Shown here piece by piece: positions 1 to 5,977 of a stretch of DNA of 6,711 nucleotides. The position numbers were made by a program, and so were the translations under genes. Origin of the DNA: Sulfurimonas sp. (GTDB taxonomy: Bacteria > Campylobacterota > Campylobacteria > Campylobacterales > Sulfurimonadaceae); assembly GCA_022712845.1 (NCBI GenBank), contig JAFLJV010000235.1, positions 1 to 6,711 on the forward strand. Direction: 5' to 3'. The notes under the pieces are model-generated. The model did no database searches and was not told the origin of the DNA. It was given only the letters and a program-made list of their open reading frames with translations. The stretch's first letter is position 1. Each line of letters starts with the position of its first letter.

Positions 1-314
1 ATTTTATAGATGCTGAGTTTCGCCACATTAAAATTGTTTCACCAAAAACAATTATAATCTCTTTAGCAGGACAAGATGGTGCTAGAGGTTTTGATTGGGT
101 GAGTATTGATTTTGAGTTTAGTGGTATAAGTGATGCAAGACTATTAGACAACTCCAAACTTCCGCATATTGATATGAGTGATGGCATAAATATATTATTT
201 GAAAATACACAATTTATATTTGGAATTGGTAATGAAAATAAAATATCAGCTCTAAAAAATTCTATCTGTCAAATCACATCTTCAACTCTTAAGTATCAAG
301 AAGGTTCATTTTAA
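1..314 (+). CDS. 3' end of an unrecognised protein gene (5' truncated)
   Basis: An open frame runs from the window edge (first full codon at 3) to TAA at 312-314, giving about 103 C-terminal residues. The frame is open upstream of the GTG at 99, and the residues before it (for example IIISLAGQDGARGFDW) look like ordinary protein, so this is a gene tail and not a short gene starting at 99. The segment is mixed polar and hydrophobic with no membrane helix, signal peptide or metal-binding motif, and its C-terminus ends EGSF. I do not recognise the family. It ends 31 nt before the -35 box of the next promoter, so it is probably a separate transcription unit from the signalling genes. No clear terminator hairpin is visible after its stop. 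Confidence 0.75.
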   Translation, partial: FIDAEFRHIKIVSPKTIIISLAGQDGARGFDWVSIDFEFSGISDARLLDNSKLPHIDMSDGINILFENTQFIFGIGNENKISALKNSICQITSSTLKYQEGSF

Positions 315-345
315 AACAAAATTATTTAACTTTATTTTATTTTGC

Positions 346-373
346 TTGACATAACTATTAAAAATGTTATAAT
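346..373 (+). promoter_or_regulatory. consensus sigma70-type promoter of the signalling operon
   Basis: TTGACA at 346-351 and TATAAT at 368-373 are both perfect consensus hexamers separated by 16 nt, and a TG at 365-366 adds an extended -10. Transcription would start near 380, leaving a leader of about 30 nt before the ATG at 409. A modest ribosome binding site (AAGTAGA, 397-403) lies just upstream of that ATG. The position directly before the three-gene operon supports the call. Confidence 0.8.
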
Positions 374-408
374 ATAACAACGAACAATAAATCACAAAGT
401 AGAATAAC

Positions 409-765
409 ATGAAATATTTAGTAACTGACGACTCCAAACTTGCTAGAATGACTTTAATAAAATCACTTATTAACTTTACAGACAATGACAAAATTTTAGA
501 AGCTACCAATGGAAAGGAAGCTCTTGGTATTATTAATGAGCATAAACCAAATATTATATTTTTGGATTTAACAATGCCTGAGATGGATGGATATGAAGCT
601 ATTCCAAAAATATTGGAAATTGATCCTAGCATAAAGATAGTTGTAGTTTCAGCTGATATACAAGCTAAAGCAAAAAGTATGGTTATGGATCTTGGAGCTA
701 AACTACATGTGCAAAAACCCATTAATACTCAAACTATGCAAGAAATATTAAAATCATTAGGGTAA
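409..765 (+). CDS. CheY-like single-domain response regulator
   Basis: This 118-residue protein is a receiver domain with no output domain. The acidic pocket is D7-D8, the phosphoacceptor is D53 (in FLDLTMPEMDG), the switch Ser is S81 (VVVSAD) and the conserved Lys is K103 (VQKP). All sit at the expected spacing, so it should accept phosphate from a histidine kinase and act by protein-protein contact, as CheY does. The position equivalent to the E. coli CheY switch tyrosine (Y106) appears to be H100. It is the first gene of an operon: the next start codon lies 3 nt after its stop, and the phosphatase and kinase that follow are its likely partners. Whether it targets the flagellar motor or something else cannot be read from the sequence; I leave the symbol blank because chemotaxis CheY proteins normally sit with cheA or flagellar genes. 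Confidence 0.93.
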   Translation: MKYLVTDDSKLARMTLIKSLINFTDNDKILEATNGKEALGIINEHKPNIIFLDLTMPEMDGYEAIPKILEIDPSIKIVVVSADIQAKAKSMVMDLGAKLHVQKPINTQTMQEILKSLG

Positions 766-768
766 TTT

Positions 769-1374
769 ATGGAAAACGAAAAAATTACTCTGAGTGATGA
801 TGAAAAAGATGTGCTTCAAGAGCTTATCAATATAGCTTATGGAAATGCAACTGCTATTGTTGCGGATATCCTAGATGCTTTTGCTTCTCTAGGTATCCCC
901 AAAATAGAGATAATGACAATAAATGAACTTCTTTTTAAATTTAATAATCTTAAGCATTCAAGTTATTTTTTTTCCACACAAGCATTTATAGGGGATTTTT
1001 CAGGAGAGTGTGTTTTTTTTATAAATGAAGAGAGTGCAAATAACTTAGCAAAACATTTAGATATAGATAACGCAAATGACTTAGATGATGCCATTTTAGA
1101 ACTAACAAATATACTAACATCATCTTTAACAATGAGACTTGCCCAGGAGATGCATACAGAAGTTACATATGCATTACCAAATATTTCTAAGATACCACTC
1201 AGTGAACTCTCTAGCAGTAAAACACTTCAATACTATTCACAAGTAATTGTTATAGATACTAAACTAAATTTTAAAAAACAACATATAGATGGTCAACTAT
1301 TTATTTTAACTAAGGATGGATCAATTAGATGGCTCAAGAGACAACTAAATATCATTCTGAAATCACTAATATAA
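769..1374 (+). CDS. cheC: CheC-family CheY-P phosphatase
   Basis: The protein has 201 residues, close to the usual CheC length. It carries the CheC catalytic signature D-x3-E-x2-N-x22-P twice with exact spacing: D14, E18, N21, P44 and D107, E111, N114, P137. In this family each Glu/Asn pair enters the active site of phosphorylated CheY and speeds its dephosphorylation. Having both sites intact separates it from CheX, which has one working motif, and from FliY, which carries extra domains. No membrane segment or signal peptide is present, so it should be cytoplasmic. AGGG at 759-762 is a suitable ribosome binding site. It sits between a CheY-like receiver and a histidine kinase, so the receiver is the obvious substrate. 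CheD, the usual CheC partner, is not in the window. The last 46 nt overlap the kinase gene. Confidence 0.88.
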   Translation: MENEKITLSDDEKDVLQELINIAYGNATAIVADILDAFASLGIPKIEIMTINELLFKFNNLKHSSYFFSTQAFIGDFSGECVFFINEESANNLAKHLDIDNANDLDDAILELTNILTSSLTMRLAQEMHTEVTYALPNISKIPLSELSSSKTLQYYSQVIVIDTKLNFKKQHIDGQLFILTKDGSIRWLKRQLNIILKSLI

Positions 1375-2864
1375 ATCAAGAAATTATCGATAATATCGAT
1401 AATGGAATTCTAATACTTGATAGTGAGCTCAAAATTTATAGTTTTAATAAATGGCTTGAACTTCATACTGGTTTAAAAGAAAAATCTATTTTAAATAAAA
1501 AAATTAGTGATATATTTGATAATATAAATACAAAAACACTCATTAGAAAAATAAAAACAGCTATACAAATACAGACACCTACATTTTATACATCAAATAT
1601 ATCAAAATATCTTATACCAATAAAAATCAATCAAATAAGCTCGTCAAAATACTCTTTGATGCAACAAGATGTAAGTATAATTCCTCTTCATGAAAAAAAA
1701 AATCTTGTAGCTCTAATTATTTCAAATCAAACAAATATGGCTAATACAAATGCCTCACTTAAAGAGAACATTGAAACGATTGAGAAACTACATAATGAAG
1801 TTATAAAAGAAAGAGAAATCATAGATAAAAGAGTTTTACTTGTAAAGATTAACAAAGAACTAATTATTATTGATGCATCAAAAGCTTATTTAAAATTAGC
1901 AAACTATGCTAAAGATGAACTTCTAGGTAAAAGCTTTTTTAAATTCAAAAAATATAATTTTTCTAAAAAATTAAAAGAAGAGATCATTCATCATATAAAA
2001 ACTCAAAGTGTTTTTAAATTTGAATATAAAACAATAATTAAAGATACTGAAGAATTATGGTTTAAGGTAACATTAGTTCCTGAGTATGATATAAACGGTA
2101 AGCATATAGGATTTCTTTTATTTAAAAATAACATCTCTGCTTCTAAAGAGCTTCAAACTTATCAAGAACAAATCATTTTAAACTCTAGGTTTACAGCAAT
2201 GGGAGAGATAATAAATATGATTGCTCATCAATGGAGACAGCCTCTTTCTCAAATGAGCTCTACATTTATAAATATACAGTTAAAAAAAGATTTAGGCACC
2301 TTAGACTCTAAATACTTAGATAATGCACATAATGATATTTATAACACCATTCAATACCTCTCTACACTCATTGATGATTTTAGAGGCTATTTTGATGAAG
2401 ATGAACATATTGCAGAAGTAGCACTTCATGATATATTTGAAAAATCAAAAATATTTATACAAAGCAATCAAAAACCTAATGAGATTGCTTGTATACAAAA
2501 TATTGATAAAGATTTAAAAATATCAACTTATAAAAATAAATTAACTCAAGTGATAGTTAATATATTTAAAAACTCTATTGATGCTTTTAAAGATAAAAAG
2601 ATAAAAAATAAACAAATTACAATTAATGCTACTAAAAAAAATAATTATATTCTTATACATATTATTGATAATGCTGGTGGGATAAAAGAAGATATAATCA
2701 AAAAAGTGTTTGAACCTTACTTTTCAACAAAATCTAAAAATAGAACAGGACTCGGTCTATATATGTCTAAAAAAATAGTACAAGAGAATTTAAATGGTAC
2801 TATTAGCGTAACAAGCAGTAATGAAAATACAAATTTATTGATAAAACTACCACTTCAGTTATAA
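1329..2864 (+). CDS. cytoplasmic PAS-PAS sensor histidine kinase
   Basis: This is a 511-residue kinase. A PAS-like domain spans about 16-135 (starting IDNGILILDSELKIYSFNKW), a coiled-coil linker about 138-165, and a second PAS about 168-272. The dimerisation/phosphoacceptor region has H300 in MIAHQWRQPLSQ, and a HATPase_c domain covers about 395-511. ATP-site motifs are visible: N box N411 and N415 (VNIFKNSIDAF), G1 D447 (IDNAGGI), and G2 TGLGLYM from T473. There is no transmembrane segment or signal peptide, so it senses an intracellular cue; the ligand is unknown. The start at 1329 lies inside cheC and is preceded by GGA at 1318-1320. No later in-frame ATG precedes the first PAS domain, so a 46-nt overlap and translational coupling are likely. 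It probably phosphorylates the receiver encoded two genes upstream. Confidence 0.92.
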   Translation: MAQETTKYHSEITNINQEIIDNIDNGILILDSELKIYSFNKWLELHTGLKEKSILNKKISDIFDNINTKTLIRKIKTAIQIQTPTFYTSNISKYLIPIKINQISSSKYSLMQQDVSIIPLHEKKNLVALIISNQTNMANTNASLKENIETIEKLHNEVIKEREIIDKRVLLVKINKELIIIDASKAYLKLANYAKDELLGKSFFKFKKYNFSKKLKEEIIHHIKTQSVFKFEYKTIIKDTEELWFKVTLVPEYDINGKHIGFLLFKNNISASKELQTYQEQIILNSRFTAMGEIINMIAHQWRQPLSQMSSTFINIQLKKDLGTLDSKYLDNAHNDIYNTIQYLSTLIDDFRGYFDEDEHIAEVALHDIFEKSKIFIQSNQKPNEIACIQNIDKDLKISTYKNKLTQVIVNIFKNSIDAFKDKKIKNKQITINATKKNNYILIHIIDNAGGIKEDIIKKVFEPYFSTKSKNRTGLGLYMSKKIVQENLNGTISVTSSNENTNLLIKLPLQL

Positions 2865-2890
2865 TTTATGTAATATTTAAGAACTATTTA

Positions 2891-2920
2891 TATAATATCT
2901 AAATACATTGAAAAAGGGTG
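2891..2920 (+). promoter_or_regulatory. -10 box and ribosome binding site of citrate synthase
   Basis: TATAAT at 2891-2896 lies in the 60-nt AT-rich gap after the kinase gene. No good -35 is present at the normal distance. AAGGGTG at 2914-2920 is a ribosome binding site just before the ATG at 2925. This suggests a separate promoter for gltA with a leader of about 20 nt, though read-through from the signalling operon cannot be excluded because no terminator is visible between them. Confidence 0.55.
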
Positions 2921-2924
2921 AATT

Positions 2925-4205
2925 ATGAGCAAAAACACAGTAACACTCACAAATAATCGTGATGGCAAAAGTTATGAGTTTGATATACTTGATGCGACAG
3001 TAGGACCATCAGTTATAAATATATCAACTCTTTACAAAGAAACTGGTATGTTTACTTATGATGAGGGTTATACATCTACTGCCTCTTGTAAATCAGATAT
3101 AACATATATAGATGGTGCAGCAGGAAAACTTATGTATAGAGGTTATGATATCTCTTACCTTTCTAAAGAAAAAACTTTTTTAGATACAGCTTTTCTTCTT
3201 TTAAATGGTGAACTTCCAAGTGAAGATGAACTAGGTGCTTTCTCATTTGAGATGCAAAAAAGATCATTTGTTCATGAAGGGGTAAAAAAACTATTTGATG
3301 CCTTTCCTGATCGTGCTCACCCTATGGCAATTCTCTCAGCTGGTGTTTCAGCACTCTCAACATTTTACTATAATCACTTAGATATAGAGTCTCCCGAAGA
3401 ATATAAAGAGATGTCAAATAGAATAGTTGCAAAAATTCCTACACTTGCTGCACTATCTTATAGATACTCAAATGGCTTACCAATTATCTACCCTGACATG
3501 GATAAAGGTTTTACAGAAAACTTTTTATGTATGTTAAGAGGTTATCCTCATGAATATGTTGAACTAAAAGAAATTGAGATAAAAGCACTAGATACTATTT
3601 TCACTCTTCACGCAGATCATGAGCAAAATGCATCTACAACTGCTGTTAGAAACTTAGCATCTACAAATGCTCATCCTTATGCAGCTATTAGTGCTGGTAT
3701 TGGTGCATTGTGGGGAAGAAGTCATGGTGGAGCAAATGAAAGTGTTATTCGTCAACTAGAGATGATAGGAACTGTTGATAGAGTTGATGAATTTATAGCA
3801 AAAGCTAAAGATAAAAATGATCCTTTTAGACTTATGGGATTTGGTCACCGTGTATATAAAAATTTCGACCCTAGAGCTACTGTTCTTAAAAACATTCGTA
3901 ATGAACTTATGGATGAGCTTTGTATTGATAGTGAACTTGTAGAAGTTGCAAATAAAATAGAGCAAATCGCACTAAATGATGATTATTTTATAAGTCGTGG
4001 CTTGTACCCAAATATTGATTTTTACTCAGGTCTAATTCTTCAAGCTCTTAAAATTCCTAAAGATATGTTTGCAGTAATTTTTGTTATAGGTAGGACACCT
4101 GGTTGGATTGCTCAGTGGAGTGAGTTAAATCAACAAAAAACTGTAAAAATTGCTCGTCCTCGTCAACTTTATATTGGACCAAATGATAGAACTCCAGAGC
4201 ATTAA
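2925..4205 (+). CDS. gltA: citrate synthase, hexameric (type II)
   Basis: The enzyme condenses acetyl-CoA with oxaloacetate to citrate at the entry of the TCA cycle. The 426-residue length matches the E. coli enzyme (427), and the sequence is collinear with it throughout, including the N-terminal beta domain typical of the Gram-negative hexameric class. The catalytic triad is intact: H267 (WGRSHGGANE), H308 (GFGHRVYK) and D365 (NIDFYSG), each offset by three from E. coli H264, H305 and D362. The HADHEQNAS block is also conserved. By an alignment from memory, the E. coli Cys206 linked to NADH inhibition is His here, so the allosteric response may differ. The gene has its own promoter-like leader and no metabolic partner in the window. 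Confidence 0.97.
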   Translation: MSKNTVTLTNNRDGKSYEFDILDATVGPSVINISTLYKETGMFTYDEGYTSTASCKSDITYIDGAAGKLMYRGYDISYLSKEKTFLDTAFLLLNGELPSEDELGAFSFEMQKRSFVHEGVKKLFDAFPDRAHPMAILSAGVSALSTFYYNHLDIESPEEYKEMSNRIVAKIPTLAALSYRYSNGLPIIYPDMDKGFTENFLCMLRGYPHEYVELKEIEIKALDTIFTLHADHEQNASTTAVRNLASTNAHPYAAISAGIGALWGRSHGGANESVIRQLEMIGTVDRVDEFIAKAKDKNDPFRLMGFGHRVYKNFDPRATVLKNIRNELMDELCIDSELVEVANKIEQIALNDDYFISRGLYPNIDFYSGLILQALKIPKDMFAVIFVIGRTPGWIAQWSELNQQKTVKIARPRQLYIGPNDRTPEH

Positions 4206-4244
4206 AGCTCGGCGTTGTGCTTTAGCCCTTAATATATGAACAAC

Positions 4245-4264
4245 AATAGTCTGTTACTGTTTTT
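4245..4264 (+). terminator. weak terminator-like hairpin after gltA
   Basis: AATAGT (4245-4250) can pair with ACTGTT (4256-4261), with one G-U pair and a 5-nt loop, running into a T-rich tail (4260-4264). A second short hairpin, TAAAGC/GCTTTA (4203-4208 with 4219-4224), begins at the gltA stop codon but has no T tail. Both are weak, so this is a candidate only. Confidence 0.33.
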
Positions 4265-4304
4265 ATCTTCAAATCAAAAGATGAGTTAGCAGGCACATTA
4301 AAAC

Positions 4305-4372
4305 TTGACATTAAGTTCCTTTTTTACAAAATTATGTTTGAATTATATATTATTAAAACAAAAGGATATCTT
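4305..4372 (+). promoter_or_regulatory. rubredoxin leader with possible -35 and strong RBS
   Basis: A perfect TTGACA lies at 4305-4310, but the sequence 16-18 nt downstream is only a poor -10. TATATT at 4346-4351 is an alternative -10 without a matching -35. AAGGAT at 4362-4367 is a strong ribosome binding site 5 nt before the ATG at 4373, and this fixes the rubredoxin start. The promoter assignment is uncertain; the RBS is clear. Confidence 0.45.
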
Positions 4373-4534
4373 ATGCAAAAATATATATGTACAATGTGTG
4401 ATTATGTTTATGACCCTGAAATTGGTGACCCAGATAATGGAATAAAACCTGGTACTGCTTTTGAAGACTTACCAGATGACTGGACCTGTCCTGATTGTGG
4501 TGAAGAGAAAGAGGAATTTGAAAAAGAGGACTAA
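4373..4534 (+). CDS. rubredoxin
   Basis: A 53-residue one-iron electron carrier of the cytoplasm. The four cysteine ligands of the Fe(SCys)4 site are C6 and C9 ([12 protein letters not shown]) and C39 and C42 (WTCPDCG), at the same positions as in classical clostridial rubredoxins. The aromatic core Y11, Y13 and W37 and the DNGI loop are also present. I start it at 4373: the RBS AAGGAT is correctly spaced, and MQKYICTMC is the normal family N-terminus. An in-frame ATG at 4334 would add 13 atypical residues. The C-terminal tail is very acidic ([10 protein letters not shown]). Its redox partner is not in the window; rubredoxins commonly serve oxygen or peroxide reductases. The convergent neighbour is another non-heme-iron protein. 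Confidence 0.97.
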   Translation: MQKYICTMCDYVYDPEIGDPDNGIKPGTAFEDLPDDWTCPDCGEEKEEFEKED

Positions 4535-4556
4535 CAAAGTAAAAACTCTGTTAGTC
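4529..4556 (+). terminator. hairpin overlapping the rubredoxin stop codon
   Basis: GACTAACA (4529-4536) is perfectly complementary to TGTTAGTC (4549-4556) across a 12-nt loop. The stem includes the rubredoxin TAA at 4532-4534. No T tract follows, so it is not a classical intrinsic terminator. It may protect the mRNA 3' end or help termination together with the palindrome just downstream. Confidence 0.45.
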
Positions 4557-4566
4557 ACGCTTAAGT

Positions 4567-4650
4567 AATAAGCTATAAGATGTGAGGCAAAATTTTGAAG
4601 TAGCACTATAGTGCTTCAAAAAATTTTAACGAAGCAGCTTGTAGCTTATT
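4567..4650 (+). repeat. palindromic repeat element, copy A
   Basis: This is an 84-nt imperfect palindrome between the convergent rubredoxin and hemerythrin genes. The outer arms AATAAGCTATAAG (4567-4579) and CTTGTAGCTTATT (4638-4650) pair at 12 of 13 positions, plus one G-U on the plus strand. An inner stem follows: AAAATTTT (4589-4596) and GAAG (4597-4600) lead to a perfect 12-bp palindrome GCACTATAGTGC (4603-4614), then TTC and AAAAAATTTT (4618-4627). The core 4572-4645 aligns without gaps to copy B at 5788-5861 (48 of 74 identical by hand count). The stop codon of the minus-strand gene (4646-4648) lies within the right arm. It could end transcription in both directions. Confidence 0.8.
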
Positions 4651-5602
4651 CCCAGTCTAGTAGTCTTTGTTGACCTTCTAGACCTCTAATGTGAGTTACA
4701 TCTTGGCTCACTTCTATAACACCCTTGTACTCACCCTCATCATTTCTAATAGCAAAATAACGGATGTGAATAAACTTACCTTTAAATGTTATCCAAAACT
4801 CAGCTTCATCTCTACGACCCGCTTTAAATTCACGAAGAATCATAAGAACTTGGTCTACTGACTTTGGAGGGTGACAAAACTTAACTTCACGCCCAATAAT
4901 TCCAGCACTTCTTGGAAATACTCTATCTTCACCGCGATTGTAAAAGATAACAATATCGTTCTCATCAACATAAGTGATATCAACAGGCATAAATTTTAAT
5001 AACCAGTTGATCTGCTCTGGTAACATGTGACCTTGTTCTAGGTCTATTCTACCCTCAAGTGAGAATGGAAGATTTCTTTTTTTAGTATCTTGTGATGGAT
5101 GAACATACTCATTGTCCTCATGTGTAGGATAAGCAGTTGGGGCCTCATCAAACATCCAACCTATCTCCTCATCACCATCTCTCATATCTTTCCAATCATC
5201 TTCGGCTAACATCTCTAATGCTCTTGGAAGAAGTCTACCTTCTTCAACTTGCATAATGTGTTCTAGATTATGAAAAAGATTTTGAAGTACCATCATTAAA
5301 GATTGCATCTCACTAGTTTCAACTAAGCCTCTTGCTTGTTTAAAAATAGCACGGATATCATCATGAAAAGCCCACATATTTTGACTCGGACTTGTCCAAC
5401 CATACTTCTCTAAATATGGAAAAAGTTGATTCTCTTTTCTTGCAAAGTGAAGCTCTACTTTACAAAGTCTTGTAAATTTTTCTTTAAACTCTTCATAGTT
5501 GTTTTGGATGTCAATACTGTTAATACTAGCCATCAATCCACGAATCAGTTGATTCTCTTCTAGGTATACTTTTACTGGGTGACCTTCTGGTAAATTGTTC
5601 AT
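4646..5602 (-). CDS. hemerythrin (HHE)-PAS domain protein, DUF438-like
   Basis: This 318-residue soluble protein joins an N-terminal hemerythrin-type four-helix bundle (about 6-135) to a C-terminal PAS domain (about 195-306). Candidate di-iron ligands are H8 (EGHPV), H52 and E57 (ELHFARKENQLFP), H80 (WAFHDDIR), H111, H115 and E120 (HNLEHIMQVEEGRLLP). A charged linker with an acidic DEEIGWMFDE segment connects the domains. The PAS part begins near INWLLKFMPVDITYVDE, contains the CHPPKSVD motif (243-250) seen in DUF438-type PAS domains, and ends in a VSQDVTHIR strand. The architecture fits an oxygen, NO or redox sensor, but there is no kinase, cyclase or DNA-binding output, so its partner is unknown. 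The start is supported by AAGG (plus-strand 5609-5612) 6 nt upstream. The gene converges on rubredoxin, and its stop codon lies inside a palindromic repeat. Confidence 0.9.
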   Translation of the reverse strand: MNNLPEGHPVKVYLEENQLIRGLMASINSIDIQNNYEEFKEKFTRLCKVELHFARKENQLFPYLEKYGWTSPSQNMWAFHDDIRAIFKQARGLVETSEMQSLMMVLQNLFHNLEHIMQVEEGRLLPRALEMLAEDDWKDMRDGDEEIGWMFDEAPTAYPTHEDNEYVHPSQDTKKRNLPFSLEGRIDLEQGHMLPEQINWLLKFMPVDITYVDENDIVIFYNRGEDRVFPRSAGIIGREVKFCHPPKSVDQVLMILREFKAGRRDEAEFWITFKGKFIHIRYFAIRNDEGEYKGVIEVSQDVTHIRGLEGQQRLLDWE

Positions 5603-5608
5603 ATATTG

Positions 5609-5645
5609 CCTTAGTTTTTAATAATGGGATTATACTCTGATTATA
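5609..5645 (-). promoter_or_regulatory. promoter and RBS of the hemerythrin-PAS gene
   Basis: Read on the minus strand there are two TATAAT boxes 11 nt apart (plus-strand 5640-5645 and 5629-5634), followed by the ribosome binding site AAGG (5609-5612). The proximal box would give a start near 5622 and a leader of about 20 nt. No -35 consensus is evident. Confidence 0.6.
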
Positions 5646-5671
5646 TTTTTTACCTTTTGATATGAAGCAAG

Positions 5672-5697
5672 TTAAGAGATAGTTATTTTTCTCTTAA
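5672..5697. promoter_or_regulatory. 8-bp inverted repeat upstream of the hemerythrin-PAS promoter
   Basis: TTAAGAGA (5672-5679) and TCTCTTAA (5690-5697) form a perfect inverted repeat with a 10-nt spacer. The half-sites are 18 bp apart start to start, and the whole lies about 27 bp upstream of the distal -10 box of the minus-strand gene. The geometry suits a dimeric regulator, but no known site matches it. As RNA it would form a short hairpin without a T tail. Confidence 0.4.
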
Positions 5698-5777
5698 GCA
5701 ACATTGTGTTCTTTTACTACTTTTTTTTACAATTAACTATCATTAAGTAAGAGACCATAAATAACTTCATACTCAAT

Positions 5778-5871
5778 GAGAAAAGAAGTTATAAGAAACA
5801 AGGCAAAAATTCGCAGGAGCTACTAGTAGCTTCAAGGGTTTTTAACGACGTAGCTTATGACTTCTTTTCTC
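5778..5871 (+). repeat. palindromic repeat element, copy B (nested)
   Basis: The outer arms GAGAAAAGAAGTTATAAG (5778-5795) and CTTATGACTTCTTTTCTC (5854-5871) pair at 17 of 18 positions. At the centre is a perfect 12-bp palindrome, GCTACTAGTAGC (5819-5830). The core 5788-5861 has the same length and orientation as copy A. The shared blocks are TATAAG, AGGCAAAA, TTC, TTTTAACGA and AGCTT, while the palindromic parts differ yet stay palindromic. Confidence 0.78.
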
Positions 5872-5882
5872 ACCCTGAGGGC

Positions 5883-5977
5883 AACATTTAAAAAATTCAT
5901 CTTTTACGTTGAACTTCACTTAACGATACTATTATCGCCAAATAAAGTTCGCCTTGAATCTAAACTTTTTAAATGTT
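5883..5977. repeat. second internal hairpin of the nested structure
   Basis: AACATTTAAAAA (5883-5894) is perfectly complementary to TTTTTAAATGTT (5966-5977). Inside, ATTCA/TGAAT (5895-5899 with 5955-5959), GAACTT/AAGTTC (5911-5916 with 5945-5950) and CGATA/TATCG (5924-5928 with 5933-5937, 4-nt loop) continue the stem with internal loops. It forms the third arm of the junction, next to copy B. Confidence 0.65.

Noticed and set aside
99..314. Short gene starting at GTG 99
   Set aside because: The frame stays open to the window edge with protein-like sequence upstream, so it is the end of a larger gene.
306..722. Minus-strand open frame of 138 codons
   Set aside because: It is antisense to the clearly conserved receiver gene, and its sequence is the hydrophobic shadow expected from that strand.
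3756..3965. Minus-strand open frame of 69 codons
   Set aside because: It lies wholly inside citrate synthase on the opposite strand and has no ribosome binding site or family resemblance.
4334..4372. Longer rubredoxin starting at ATG 4334
   Set aside because: The 13 extra residues do not fit the family, and the strong RBS at 4362-4367 serves the ATG at 4373.
4572..5861. CRISPR repeats
   Set aside because: There are only two copies 1.2 kb apart with a gene between them, long palindromic units and no spacer array or cas gene.
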